Shown in pieces: positions 8,225 through 17,411 of a DNA stretch of 64,000 nucleotides (positions within the stretch are counted from its first letter, which is position 1; each line of letters begins with the position of its first letter). The position numbers and the translations under genes were made by a program. The DNA lies in contig NZ_JAURVN010000017.1 in NCBI RefSeq assembly GCF_030655415.1, positions 1 through 64,000 of the forward strand, in the 5' to 3' direction. The DNA comes from Herminiimonas sp. (GTDB taxonomy: Bacteria; Pseudomonadota; Gammaproteobacteria; Burkholderiales; Burkholderiaceae). A model generated the notes under the pieces. The model ran no database searches. It was not told the origin of the DNA and was given only the letters and a program-made list of their open reading frames with translations.

Positions 8225-8271
8225 CCGACAGACTTTATTCCGCCCCCGACAGACTTTATTGTTTTCGGTCA
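8225..8271. repeat. Right end of the Tn7-like element: phased TnsB-type binding sites
   Basis: CCGACAGACTTTATT occurs twice as an exact direct repeat (8225-8239 and 8246-8260, 21 bases apart), and on the minus strand a related unit starts TGACCG at 8271. Read from the right on the minus strand the units begin TGACCG, TGTCGG, TGTCGG, the first two each leading into AATAAAGTC. The end is either 8271 (5' TGA) or 8251 (5' TGTCGGGGGCGG, closer to the usual TGT). The outermost complete AATAAAGTC unit argues for 8271; the target duplication would then begin GCGAC. Confidence 0.7.
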
Positions 8272-8275
8272 GCGA

Positions 8276-8305
8276 CTTGAAATATAAGGCAACCGTCCCT
8301 ATACT
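8276..8305 (+). promoter_or_regulatory. groESL promoter (sigma70 and sigma32-like)
   Basis: TTGAAA (8277-8282) and TATACT (8300-8305) are separated by exactly 17 bases, an excellent sigma70 promoter. The same stretch fits a heat-shock promoter: CTTGAAA (8276-8282), 14 bases, then CCCTATAC, close to the sigma32 pattern. It starts five bases from the proposed transposon end, so the insertion has spared the promoter but replaced everything upstream. Confidence 0.8.
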
Positions 8306-8331
8306 TAGCACTCACCGGAAGAGAGTGCTAA
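8305..8331. promoter_or_regulatory. CIRCE element (HrcA operator)
   Basis: TTAGCACTC, nine bases, GAGTGCTAA: a perfect match to the CIRCE inverted repeat bound by the repressor HrcA. It overlaps the -10 end and transcription start of the groESL promoter, so groESL is under HrcA repression as well as the possible sigma32 control. No hrcA gene lies in this window. The gap from the tniQ stop (8088) to groES holds only the transposon end, this promoter and operator, and the groES leader. Confidence 0.95.
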
Positions 8332-8447
8332 CAATTCTCCCCGACTGACCCAACTTTCTGGTGCGGCACGTATGCACTGTAAAGCGCGCTTTGCAGCAGC
8401 AGTGCCGCAAAAAATTATCCTAACTTATTGAAAACTAAGGAGTTTGT

Positions 8448-8738
8448 ATGAACCTTCGTCCTTTGCACGATCGCGTCATCGTCAAGCGCCTCGACCAGGA
8501 AACAAAAACTGCGTCCGGCCTCATCATTCCTGAAGCAGCAGCTGAAAAGCCTGATCAAGGTGAAGTTCTGGCTATCGGCAACGGCAAAATCCTCGACGAC
8601 GGCAAAGTTCGCCCACTCGACGTTAAAGTTGGTGACCGCGTTTTGTTCGGCAAATATGCTGGTCAAGCAGTCAAAGTCGACGGCAACGAAGTCCTCGTGA
8701 TGCGCGAAGAAGACATCATGGCAATCGTACAAAAATGA
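8448..8738 (+). CDS. groES: Co-chaperonin GroES
   Basis: A 96-residue protein of standard GroES length, starting [15 protein letters not shown], with the mobile loop around [14 protein letters not shown] and the roof/base segments [12 protein letters not shown] and [14 protein letters not shown]. GroES forms the heptameric lid of the GroEL cage in the cytoplasm and assists ATP-driven protein folding. A GGAG-type ribosome site (AAGGAG) precedes the ATG. It is followed by groEL after 110 bases without a terminator, so the two are one operon under the CIRCE-controlled promoter. Codon use is strongly biased as in highly expressed genes. Confidence 0.98.
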   Translation: MNLRPLHDRVIVKRLDQETKTASGLIIPEAAAEKPDQGEVLAIGNGKILDDGKVRPLDVKVGDRVLFGKYAGQAVKVDGNEVLVMREEDIMAIVQK

Positions 8739-8827
8739 TGCCGATTTTTCGAACGCGCGGCACTGCTGCAGCGATCGAAACCGGTTTCATCCCACAGTGA
8801 TCAACTCGCTCAACGCGAATCACTTAA

Positions 8828-10489
<1,662 letters not shown>

Positions 10490-10564
10490 TTGCTGTTCCG
10501 CTTCGGCATCGTGCAAACGATGTCGAACACCATGCACTTTTCAGCAATGAAAACGCATAGTAAA

Positions 10565-10600
10565 AAGCCTGCAAGGTTCACGCCTTGCAGGCTTTTTTGT
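10565..10600 (+). terminator. Rho-independent terminator of groESL
   Basis: A perfect 12-bp stem, AAGCCTGCAAGG (10565-10576) with CCTTGCAGGCTT (10583-10594), and a 6-base loop, followed by TTTTTGTTTT. It ends the chaperonin operon. Confidence 0.93.
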
Positions 10601-10720
10601 TTTCGTGTGAAGAATGTTCGTCAAAAATGCGGGCGAATCTGCAGCATGCATTTTACGAATATGGATATAGGAAAAGCTTCGTTGTTCATCGGCAATGCCT
10701 TCGGTAATGTGAGCGCTTAA

Positions 10721-10764
10721 CGTTTTTTTAACAAAGGATTTCGATAGCGAAATCTGAAAAAACG
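10721..10764. promoter_or_regulatory. Inverted repeat upstream of the sulfurtransferase gene
   Basis: GATTTCG-ATAG-CGAAATC (10737-10754) is flanked by outer arms CGTTTTTT (10721-10728) and AAAAAACG (10757-10764). It lies 27 bases before the start codon and just upstream of the GGAGGAG ribosome site, so it could be an operator or a leader hairpin for the sulfurtransferase-transporter pair. Confidence 0.4.
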
Positions 10765-10790
10765 AATTAATTAACCACCGGAGGAGAGCA

Positions 10791-11693
10791 ATGAAGATCA
10801 TCAAGTCCCTGCTGATTGCAGGTAGTTTATTACTGGGTACGGTGCATGCTGCACCTAGCGATTTCCTCGTCAGCACAGACTGGCTAGAAAAAAACATCAG
10901 CAACCCAAAAGTGAAATTGATTGAAGTCAGCGTCAATCCTGGCGTGTTCGAACGTGCACACATTCCAGGCGCCATCAACTTTGAATGGCACACCGATCTG
11001 GTCGATACCGTACGTCGCGACATCGTCAGCCAACAAAATTTTGAAACCCTGCTGCGCAAAGCCGGCATCAATAACGACAGCACCATCATCTTGTACGGCG
11101 ACACCAATAACTGGTTCGCAGCATGGGGCGCGTGGGTGTTCGATATCTATGGCGTGAAAGAAGTCAAACTGCTGGATGGTGGCCGTAAAAAATGGGAAGC
11201 AGAAAATCGCCCATTGGTCGCTGTCACCAAAATCCCTAGCGTCGGCAACATCAAAGTCAGCGCAGCCAACCCTGCCCTGCGTGCACGTTTATCCGACGTG
11301 GTTGCCGTAGCAGAGAAGAAAAGCAATGTCGCATTGGTCGATATCCGCTCGGCTGATGAATACAGCGGCAAAGTATTCGCACCTGCCGGCGTACAAGAAT
11401 TGGCAGTCCGCGCTGGTCACGTACCAGGCGCGACCAACGTACCTTGGGGTCAAGCAGTCGCGGCCGATGGCACATTCAAATCAGTCGATGAACTGAAAAA
11501 AATCTACGCTGCAGCCGGCGTCGATGGCAGCAAACCTGTCATCACTTATTGCCGCATCGGCGAACGTTCGAGCCACACATGGTTCGCACTGAAAAAATTG
11601 CTGGGCTATGACGTACGCAACTACGACGGGTCGTGGACGGAATACGGTAACGCAGTTGGCGTACCGGTTTCCAACCCTGCCGGTACGGTGTGA
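10791..11693 (+). CDS. Periplasmic thiosulfate sulfurtransferase, two rhodanese domains
   Basis: The 300-residue protein starts with a signal peptide (MKIIKSLLIAGSLLLGTVHA, cleavage after AHA-like HA/AP) and has two rhodanese domains, about residues 27-145 and 165-295. Only the second carries the active-site loop, YCRIGERSSHTWF, with the persulfide-forming Cys; the first is structural, as usual in two-domain enzymes. The family moves sulfur from thiosulfate to cyanide or other thiols. A good GGAGGAG ribosome site precedes it. The YeeE/YedE transporter starts 13 bases after its stop, so a joint role in handling thiosulfate-type sulfur is likely. The natural acceptor is unknown. Confidence 0.88.
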   Translation: MKIIKSLLIAGSLLLGTVHAAPSDFLVSTDWLEKNISNPKVKLIEVSVNPGVFERAHIPGAINFEWHTDLVDTVRRDIVSQQNFETLLRKAGINNDSTIILYGDTNNWFAAWGAWVFDIYGVKEVKLLDGGRKKWEAENRPLVAVTKIPSVGNIKVSAANPALRARLSDVVAVAEKKSNVALVDIRSADEYSGKVFAPAGVQELAVRAGHVPGATNVPWGQAVAADGTFKSVDELKKIYAAAGVDGSKPVITYCRIGERSSHTWFALKKLLGYDVRNYDGSWTEYGNAVGVPVSNPAGTV

Positions 11694-11705
11694 GGCGGCA
11701 AATAA

Positions 11706-12887
11706 TTGGCTGAACTTGCATTGCCGCCAGCACGGCGGCTGGTGCCCGCTGCAATCGTTATTGCAGCGGCACTCTGGTTTGTCCAAACCCTGGGCGGCAT
11801 TGCCGAGGGTGGTCGGGAGCTGGCCCTTTCTGCATTGATCGGGCTGGCTTTTGGCATTGTGTTGCAGCGTTCGCGCTTCTGCTTTTTTTGCGTGAGTCGC
11901 GATTTTATCGAGCGACGTGATGCACGCGGTTTGCTCGGCATACTTGCGGCATTGGCCGTTGGGCTGATCGGCTATCACGTTGTATTTGGCGCGTTCATGC
12001 CGGTGCCGACTATCGGTCGTCTGCCGCCACAAGCGCATATCGGACCATTGAGTTGGGTGTTAGCTGCGGGTGCATTCAGCTTCGGCATCGGCACGGCAAT
12101 TTCTGGCTCATGCATCAGCGCGCATCTGTACCGACTGGGCGAAGGCGCAACTGCTTCACCATTTGCATTACTTGGTGTGTTGTTCGGTTTTGGGCTGGGC
12201 TTTTTGAGCTGGAATTATCTGTATCTGTCCGGCATCCAGGAAGCACCTGTCGTGTGGTTACCGCATCATCTTGGTTACGCCGGATCGCTGGCTTTGCAAT
12301 TATTTGCATTGGCCGTGATTGCGGTGCTGCTGTGGCGTGGACATCGCGAGCAATTACCGTCTGATCTTTCTACCGAACAAACTGGCGGTATCTGGTCGCG
12401 TCGCTGGCCAGTGTATGTCGGTGGTTTGCTGATTGCCTTCATCGCTGTGCTGTCTTATTTCCGCATTGGGCCTTTAGGCGTGACGGCGGAACTGGGTAGC
12501 GTGGCGCGTACTGGTGGCAATGCACTTGGCTGGTTGCCGACACGGCTGGAAGGACTGGATACGTTTTCCGGCTGTGCGACTGCAATCAAGGAAACGCTGT
12601 GGTCGCAGAACGGCGTGTTTGTCGTCAGCTTGATATTGGGATCACTGGCTGCAGCTTTATCGGCGGGTGACTTCAAACCACGCGTGCCGCGTCTGCAAGA
12701 AATCGTGCGCGCATTCTTCGGCGGCATCCTGATGGGCTGGGGCTCCATGGTGGCACTGGGTTGCACGGTCGGCACGCTGCTGTCGGGCATCATGGCTGGC
12801 GCAGCATCGGGCTGGGTGTTTGCCTTGTTCCTGGCAGGCGGGCTGTATCTGGGCTGGCGTGTGCGGACGCGCTTCAACTGGTTTTGA
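11706..12887 (+). CDS. YeeE/YedE family membrane transporter (sulfur compound)
   Basis: A 393-residue polytopic membrane protein of the YeeE/YedE (DUF395/TsuA) family, with roughly ten hydrophobic segments. Conserved cysteines of the family are seen in RSRFCFFCVSRDF, GTAISGSCISAHLYRLGEG and VALGCTVGTLLSGIMAG; in TsuA such residues line the thiosulfate path. The start is TTG at 11706, directly after the sulfurtransferase, giving a two-gene operon closed by a terminator. Uptake of thiosulfate or a related sulfur compound to or from the periplasmic rhodanese is an inference from family and neighbour. Confidence 0.85.
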   Translation: MAELALPPARRLVPAAIVIAAALWFVQTLGGIAEGGRELALSALIGLAFGIVLQRSRFCFFCVSRDFIERRDARGLLGILAALAVGLIGYHVVFGAFMPVPTIGRLPPQAHIGPLSWVLAAGAFSFGIGTAISGSCISAHLYRLGEGATASPFALLGVLFGFGLGFLSWNYLYLSGIQEAPVVWLPHHLGYAGSLALQLFALAVIAVLLWRGHREQLPSDLSTEQTGGIWSRRWPVYVGGLLIAFIAVLSYFRIGPLGVTAELGSVARTGGNALGWLPTRLEGLDTFSGCATAIKETLWSQNGVFVVSLILGSLAAALSAGDFKPRVPRLQEIVRAFFGGILMGWGSMVALGCTVGTLLSGIMAGAASGWVFALFLAGGLYLGWRVRTRFNWF

Positions 12888-12936
12888 ATCAGACGCTTAA
12901 GCTAATGTAGTGAACGCATTCATAACAGTAGAAACA

Positions 12937-12968
12937 AAAAAGGAATCGCATCTGCGATTCCTTTTTTT
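12937..12968. terminator. Bidirectional terminator between yeeE-type gene and rbgA
   Basis: A long stem AAAAAGGAATCGCA (12937-12950) with TGCGATTCCTTTTT (12953-12966) and a two-base centre, with A-run on one side and T-run on the other. It serves the two convergent genes. Confidence 0.88.
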
Positions 12969-12969
12969 A

Positions 12970-13917
12970 TTAACGTCGTCGAACGAATGGCTCGTCTGGA
13001 CTTTCTTCTTCTGGTTCTTCCGGCTCACCTTCGACATCACTCAACGAAGGTGGCGGCTGGAAAGTCGCCAGCAATTCGACGCGACTTTCCGGTGTCTCCA
13101 GGCTGATACGTCCGAGCAGGCCGGTCCGATAATCTTGCAGGAAAATATGCGCAGCTTTTTCCAGGTCGAGGTCACCGCCCTTGATGCGCAAACCGCGACG
13201 CACAGCGACGCCTTCGATCACACTTACGCCATCGATGCCTTCGACATTCATGCCGTAACGTGCAGCCACCAGCGCCGGATAACGCGCAAGGATGATATCG
13301 GCCAAAAAGGTCGCAACTTCTTCTTCGATCAATGCATTGCTACCAATTGCATGGCTGGCGGCCAGCATCAGGCCATCGCTCGGATACGCGATCTTTGGCC
13401 ACATCATCCCCGGCGTATCGGTCAGCACGATGTTATTGCCGAGATAAAGACGCTGCTGCATTTTGGTCACGGCAGGTTCATCACCCACCTTGGCGACGCG
13501 CTTCTTGAGCAGCGCATTCATCAAGGTCGATTTGCCGACGTTAGGAATCCCCATGATCATGATGCGCAAAGGCTTCAAGGCCGTACCGCGATGCGGCGCG
13601 ATCTTCATGCTCATTGCAGGAATCTTAAGGACGTCGGATGGTTTCTTGCAACTGAGTGCGACTGCATGCACGTTCTTTTGCTTGTTGTAAAAATCCAGCC
13701 ATTGCTGGGTCGCAGCAGGATCAGCCAAATCACTCTTATTGAGGATCTTGAGGCAAGGCCGCTGGCGGAAGGTGCGCAGCTCTTCGATCATCGGATTGCA
13801 ACTGGCTTGCGGCACGCGCGCGTCCAGTACTTCGATGATCATGTCGACCTTTTCCATGGCTTCCGCCGCCTTTTTGCGGGCGGCGTTCATGTGGCCTGGG
13901 TACCATTGTATGGACAT
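12970..13917 (-). CDS. rbgA: Ribosome biogenesis GTPase YlqF/RbgA
   Basis: A 315-residue circularly permuted GTPase: the G4 motif NKSDL (about residue 60) comes before G1 GIPNVGKSTLM (about 123) and G3 DTPG (about 167), the order that defines this family. The N-terminus IQWYPGHMNAARK is diagnostic of YlqF/RbgA. It acts in assembly of the large ribosomal subunit in the cytoplasm. The C-terminus ends in an acidic and then basic tail (EEPEEPEEESPDEPFVRRR), an extension of moderate length. A long plus-strand frame over this gene is only its shadow. Confidence 0.93.
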   Translation of the reverse strand: MSIQWYPGHMNAARKKAAEAMEKVDMIIEVLDARVPQASCNPMIEELRTFRQRPCLKILNKSDLADPAATQQWLDFYNKQKNVHAVALSCKKPSDVLKIPAMSMKIAPHRGTALKPLRIMIMGIPNVGKSTLMNALLKKRVAKVGDEPAVTKMQQRLYLGNNIVLTDTPGMMWPKIAYPSDGLMLAASHAIGSNALIEEEVATFLADIILARYPALVAARYGMNVEGIDGVSVIEGVAVRRGLRIKGGDLDLEKAAHIFLQDYRTGLLGRISLETPESRVELLATFQPPPSLSDVEGEPEEPEEESPDEPFVRRR

Positions 13918-14245
13918 GCGTAACTTTATCTGTGGGAAGCAAGGCGCTATTTTACCTGCTGGCGACCTTATCAGCGGCAGCCGATTGCGTTCTCACCCTG
14001 ATTTCGCTGCCAATTGCCCCTACTTTGTCACACGCGCGTCATATCCCGGGCGCAGCATTTGCATCCAGCGCCATCGGGGCCTGGCGCGAAAAACGGCCCC
14101 GACCAATTTTTGTCCGGCTTTTCATTCGATTAAAAGCCGCAGTTCAAACAAACTTGTCTATCGTGCATCGTCTTTCTCTCATCTTATTTTTTCGCACATA
14201 CCATTCCCTGAATGCGCCCGCGCTTGTGCGCTTGCCTTTAACCCA
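13918..14245. other. Intergenic region with divergent promoters of rbgA and the CorA-type gene
   Basis: 328 bases with no supportable gene. A plus-strand open frame runs through but is only the upstream extension of the CorA-type frame and has no conserved sequence. No hairpin or clear promoter pair stands out. Confidence 0.5.
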
Positions 14246-15268
14246 ATGATCGCGTCGTCCAATCTTAACTACGGCTCCGATCAATCCGGACTGATCTGGG
14301 GTTTTGTGTTCGGTCGCGATGAGCGCGCGACTTTGATCAATTCGGCCGACGCGTTGGCATGGCTGAAAAATCACGAGCAACATTCCGCACATGAATTCAT
14401 CTGGCTGCATTTCAACCTGAGCAATACTGCCAGCGAAAAATGGATCACGGAACATGCAGGCGTCGCCGAAGAATTTAACGAAGCCTTGCATGACGGCTCA
14501 CGCTCGACGCGCATTGAGCTGGCCGACAATACCCTGATCGCGGTGGTGAATGACGTGTTGCACAACTTCTCACTGGATTCCGCCGATATCGCAACCTTGT
14601 GGTTAAGCGTGACGCAACGCGTCGTCATCAGCGCAAGACGCACGCCCTTGAAGTCGATCGAACGTTTGCGACAAGCGGTGGAACACGGCGACACCATCCG
14701 CTCGTCGGTGGAATTGCTGGTGCATCTATTACGCGATCAAGCTGACGTATTGGTGAAGATCGTGCGTGACGCAGTGGCGCGCGTGGACAAAGTAGAAGAC
14801 AACTTGCTCGCCGGTCGCCTCAATCGACAACGCGGCGATCTCGGCGCATTGCGACGCATACTGGTTCGCTTGCAGCGCTTGCTCGCGCCCGAGCCTGCTG
14901 CGCTATTCCGCCTGCTGCAAAAACCGCCAGTCTGGGTCGCAGAACTGGACACTCAAGAGTTGCGACAATCAACTGAAGAATTCTCCGTGGTACTCAGCGA
15001 CATGAGTTCGCTGCAAGAACGCATTAAATTGCTGCAAGAAGAAATCGCCGCGCAGGTCAATGAAGAAAACAGTCGCAGCCTGTACGTGCTGACCATCGTC
15101 ACGGTACTCGCGCTGCCGATCAACATCATCGCCGGCTTGCTCGGCATGAATGTAGGCGGCGTGCCGCTGGCGGAACATGAATACGGCTTCTGGATCGTGG
15201 CGGGCATCGTTGCCACCTTCACTGTCGTCGCCGGATGGTTTGTCGTGCGCAAGCAAAATCAAGATTGA
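14246..15268 (+). CDS. CorA/ZntB-family divalent metal transporter
   Basis: 340 residues from the ATG at 14246 (MIASSNLNYGSDQSGLIWGF); the open frame extends far upstream but that part lacks similarity. The C-terminus holds two membrane segments joined by the hallmark GMN (LLGMNVGGVPLAEHEYGFWIV), preceded by a long coiled helix (residues 190-280). The N-terminal cytoplasmic part with WIWLHFNL-like sequence resembles ZntB more than CorA. Members form pentamers; CorA imports Mg2+, ZntB moves Zn2+. The exact ion is not decided here. Confidence 0.82.
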   Translation: MIASSNLNYGSDQSGLIWGFVFGRDERATLINSADALAWLKNHEQHSAHEFIWLHFNLSNTASEKWITEHAGVAEEFNEALHDGSRSTRIELADNTLIAVVNDVLHNFSLDSADIATLWLSVTQRVVISARRTPLKSIERLRQAVEHGDTIRSSVELLVHLLRDQADVLVKIVRDAVARVDKVEDNLLAGRLNRQRGDLGALRRILVRLQRLLAPEPAALFRLLQKPPVWVAELDTQELRQSTEEFSVVLSDMSSLQERIKLLQEEIAAQVNEENSRSLYVLTIVTVLALPINIIAGLLGMNVGGVPLAEHEYGFWIVAGIVATFTVVAGWFVVRKQNQD

Positions 15269-15452
15269 CGCCGCGGCCGTCGTTTCATCTTTCATCTCTA
15301 TGAATGTGAGCATGACAAATTGTTCACCTTCTTCGCGAAACCAAGCACATTTTCCCGTACGCACTAATCTCGCTTAGAATCTGACTCGCAAGTCAAAATT
15401 CTAAACGCGCATTTGTTGACGCGTTATCACTCAATCTTCCACGGAAAATCGA

Positions 15453-16373
15453 ATGTTCGCTAAAGTGCATGCAGTCGCGAAACAAGTCAGTGAAATCGTT
15501 GTTGGCAAGGATCTGCAAATACGTCAGGCGCTGGTTTGCCTGCTTGCTGGTGGTCATCTATTGATTGAAGATGTCCCCGGCGTCGGCAAAACCACCTTGG
15601 CACATGCACTCGCCATTTCTCTCGGACTGCAATTCAATCGCCAGCAATTCACCAGCGATTTACTGCCGGCAGACGTGGTCGGCATTTCGATTTTTGATAG
15701 AGAAAAAAACGGTTTCGTATTTCATCCTGGCCCGATCTTTACGCAAGTCTTGCTGGCCGATGAAATCAATCGCGCCACGCCGAAGGCACAGTCCGCTTTG
15801 CTGGAAGCGATGGAAGAACGCCAGGTTACTTCTGATGGCGTGACCCGCAGTTTGCCGCAACCATTCTTCGTCATCGCTACGCAAAACCCTACGCATCAGA
15901 TCGGCACCTTTCCTTTGCCTGAATCGCAGATGGATAGATTCTTGATGTGTCTGTCGTTGGGTTATCCAGATGCTGCTTCCGAGCGTGCATTGCTGATGGG
16001 CGAAGATCGACGCACCTTATTGAAGTCGATGAAGATGGCGATGCAACCAGCCGATCTGAGCGAAGCGCAAGCCGAACTCAAAAAAATCCACGTCTCGGCA
16101 ACCTTGATCGATTACATCCAGGCACTGGCACAAGCGTCGCGCCAAAACGGTATGTTCGCCGAAGGCTTGAGTCCGCGCGCCACCATTGCACTATTGCAAG
16201 CGGCACGCGCATGGGCTGCGATGGAAGGACGCAATCACGTAATCCCGGAAGATGTGCAAGCGGTATTGGTACCGGTTGCAGCGCATCGATTGCGCACCTT
16301 GAAATCAATCGCCGGTAGCGCCTTGAGCAGTCGCGATATGGTCTTGCAATTAATGAAATCAGTTAGCGTTTGA
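15453..16373 (+). CDS. MoxR-family AAA+ ATPase
   Basis: A 306-residue AAA+ protein with Walker A EDVPGVGKTTLAHAL (about 38-52), Walker B LLADEINRA (about 100-108) and sensor ATQNPTHQIG. MoxR ATPases act as chaperones for maturation of complexes, often together with von Willebrand-type proteins. Here it is followed after 27 bases by a DUF58 gene and then a transglutaminase-like membrane protein, the standard MoxR-DUF58-TgpA arrangement. The substrate complex is unknown. Confidence 0.93.
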   Translation: MFAKVHAVAKQVSEIVVGKDLQIRQALVCLLAGGHLLIEDVPGVGKTTLAHALAISLGLQFNRQQFTSDLLPADVVGISIFDREKNGFVFHPGPIFTQVLLADEINRATPKAQSALLEAMEERQVTSDGVTRSLPQPFFVIATQNPTHQIGTFPLPESQMDRFLMCLSLGYPDAASERALLMGEDRRTLLKSMKMAMQPADLSEAQAELKKIHVSATLIDYIQALAQASRQNGMFAEGLSPRATIALLQAARAWAAMEGRNHVIPEDVQAVLVPVAAHRLRTLKSIAGSALSSRDMVLQLMKSVSV

Positions 16374-16400
16374 TTCTGCACGAGCACCTGCGCTGCACTC

Positions 16401-17411
16401 ATGACTAAGACCCTGCGAAAAATGTTTCACGAATGGACAGCCCGCTGGTTGTTCAGGCTGCGCGGCGCGGAAGTGGGCGAAGTATTTCTGAATCAACGTC
16501 GTGTCTTTATCGTACCCACACGCGCTGGCCTCACATTTGGCGTGATGCTGGTCGTGCTCTTCCTTTGTTCGGTTAATTACAACCTCAGCCTCGGCTTTGC
16601 ATTGACATTTTTGCTGGGCGGCTGCGCAGTCATCGACATGCATCTGACCTTTCGCAATCTGGCGCATCTGCATTTACGACCTGGGAATACACCAGCCGTG
16701 TTCGCCGGCGAAGATGCGCAATTCGAACTACATCTGAGCAATCGCCGCAAGCACGATCGCTATGCAATCTGGGTCAATTTCATAAACGACGACGTCACGG
16801 CCGTTGAGCATGTCACCGACATCGCCGCCGGCAGCACTCGTAGCGTCACGCTCAATACACCAACCAAGGAACGCGGCTGGTGCAATGCTCCACGCATACG
16901 ATTGGAGACGCGCTTCCCGCTTGGCTTGCTGCGTGCATGGAGTTACTGGCAACCGGCAATGCAGGTATTGGTTTATCCACAACCAGAAGAAAACGGACCG
17001 CCGCTGCCTTTACTGGAAGGTGAAAAAGCTGACGGTTCCGGTCATGCTGGCCACGACGATTTTGCAGGTATACGCGCGTATCAGGCAGGCGATTCAATAC
17101 GTCAATTAGCGTGGCGACAAATTGCACGTATTGAAGGCGGCGCACTGGTAACCAAGCAATTTGAAGGTGGCGCTCGCAGCGAACTGGCCATCGATTACGA
17201 CAGCCTGCCGCGCGCAATGAATATTGAATTGAAGTTGTCGCGGATGACGCATTGGGTATTGGCGGCAGAGATGCGTGGACAGCCTTATGCATTCCGTATT
17301 GACGGCACACATTTAAAACCGGCAATTGGGCCGGCTCATCAAGCCGCGTGTCTGAGCGCACTTGCCCTTTTTGAGCGAGCATCAGAACAGACAGCGGAGC
17401 GTGCCGCGTGA
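16401..17411 (+). CDS. DUF58 domain membrane-anchored protein
   Basis: 336 residues with two hydrophobic helices near residues 38-80 (FGVMLVVLFLCSVNYNLSLG, then FALTFLLGGCAVID) and the DUF58 signature YQAGDSIRQLAWRQIAR near residue 230. DUF58 proteins carry a von Willebrand A-like fold and are encoded with MoxR ATPases, probably as its clients or partners. The stop TGA overlaps the GTG start of the next gene, so translation is coupled. Function is known only at the family level. Confidence 0.88.
   Translation: MTKTLRKMFHEWTARWLFRLRGAEVGEVFLNQRRVFIVPTRAGLTFGVMLVVLFLCSVNYNLSLGFALTFLLGGCAVIDMHLTFRNLAHLHLRPGNTPAVFAGEDAQFELHLSNRRKHDRYAIWVNFINDDVTAVEHVTDIAAGSTRSVTLNTPTKERGWCNAPRIRLETRFPLGLLRAWSYWQPAMQVLVYPQPEENGPPLPLLEGEKADGSGHAGHDDFAGIRAYQAGDSIRQLAWRQIARIEGGALVTKQFEGGARSELAIDYDSLPRAMNIELKLSRMTHWVLAAEMRGQPYAFRIDGTHLKPAIGPAHQAACLSALALFERASEQTAERAA

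Larger units (their letters stand above)
1..8271. mobile_element. Tn7-like transposon, right (transposase-proximal) part; left end outside the window
   Basis: The stretch contains a complete TnsA, TnsB, TnsC set on the minus strand and a TniQ/TnsD-type protein on the plus strand beside the right end, where repeated sites containing AATAAAGTC (minus strand) lie in 20-21 bp phase. As I recall Tn7, its ends carry GACAATAAAGTC motifs that TnsB binds, so these sites fit a TnsB-bound end. In Tn7 the transposase genes lie at the right end with cargo on the far side of tnsC; the same layout is seen here, and genes left of 1147 are therefore taken as cargo. The left end and the target duplication are not visible, so total length is unknown. 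No Cas genes or CRISPR repeats occur beside it, so RNA-guided targeting is not supported. Confidence 0.82.

Noticed and set aside
8225..8260. Two direct repeats read as a minimal CRISPR array
   Set aside because: Only two 15-base repeats with a 6-base gap, no spacers and no cas genes; better explained as TnsB sites.
12910..13923. 337-residue plus-strand open frame across rbgA
   Set aside because: Shadow of the strongly supported RbgA gene; composition is atypical and no motif is present.
13739..14245. Extended N-terminus of the CorA-type protein
   Set aside because: The added 169 residues overlap rbgA and its promoter and lack similarity; ATG at 14246 gives the normal family length.
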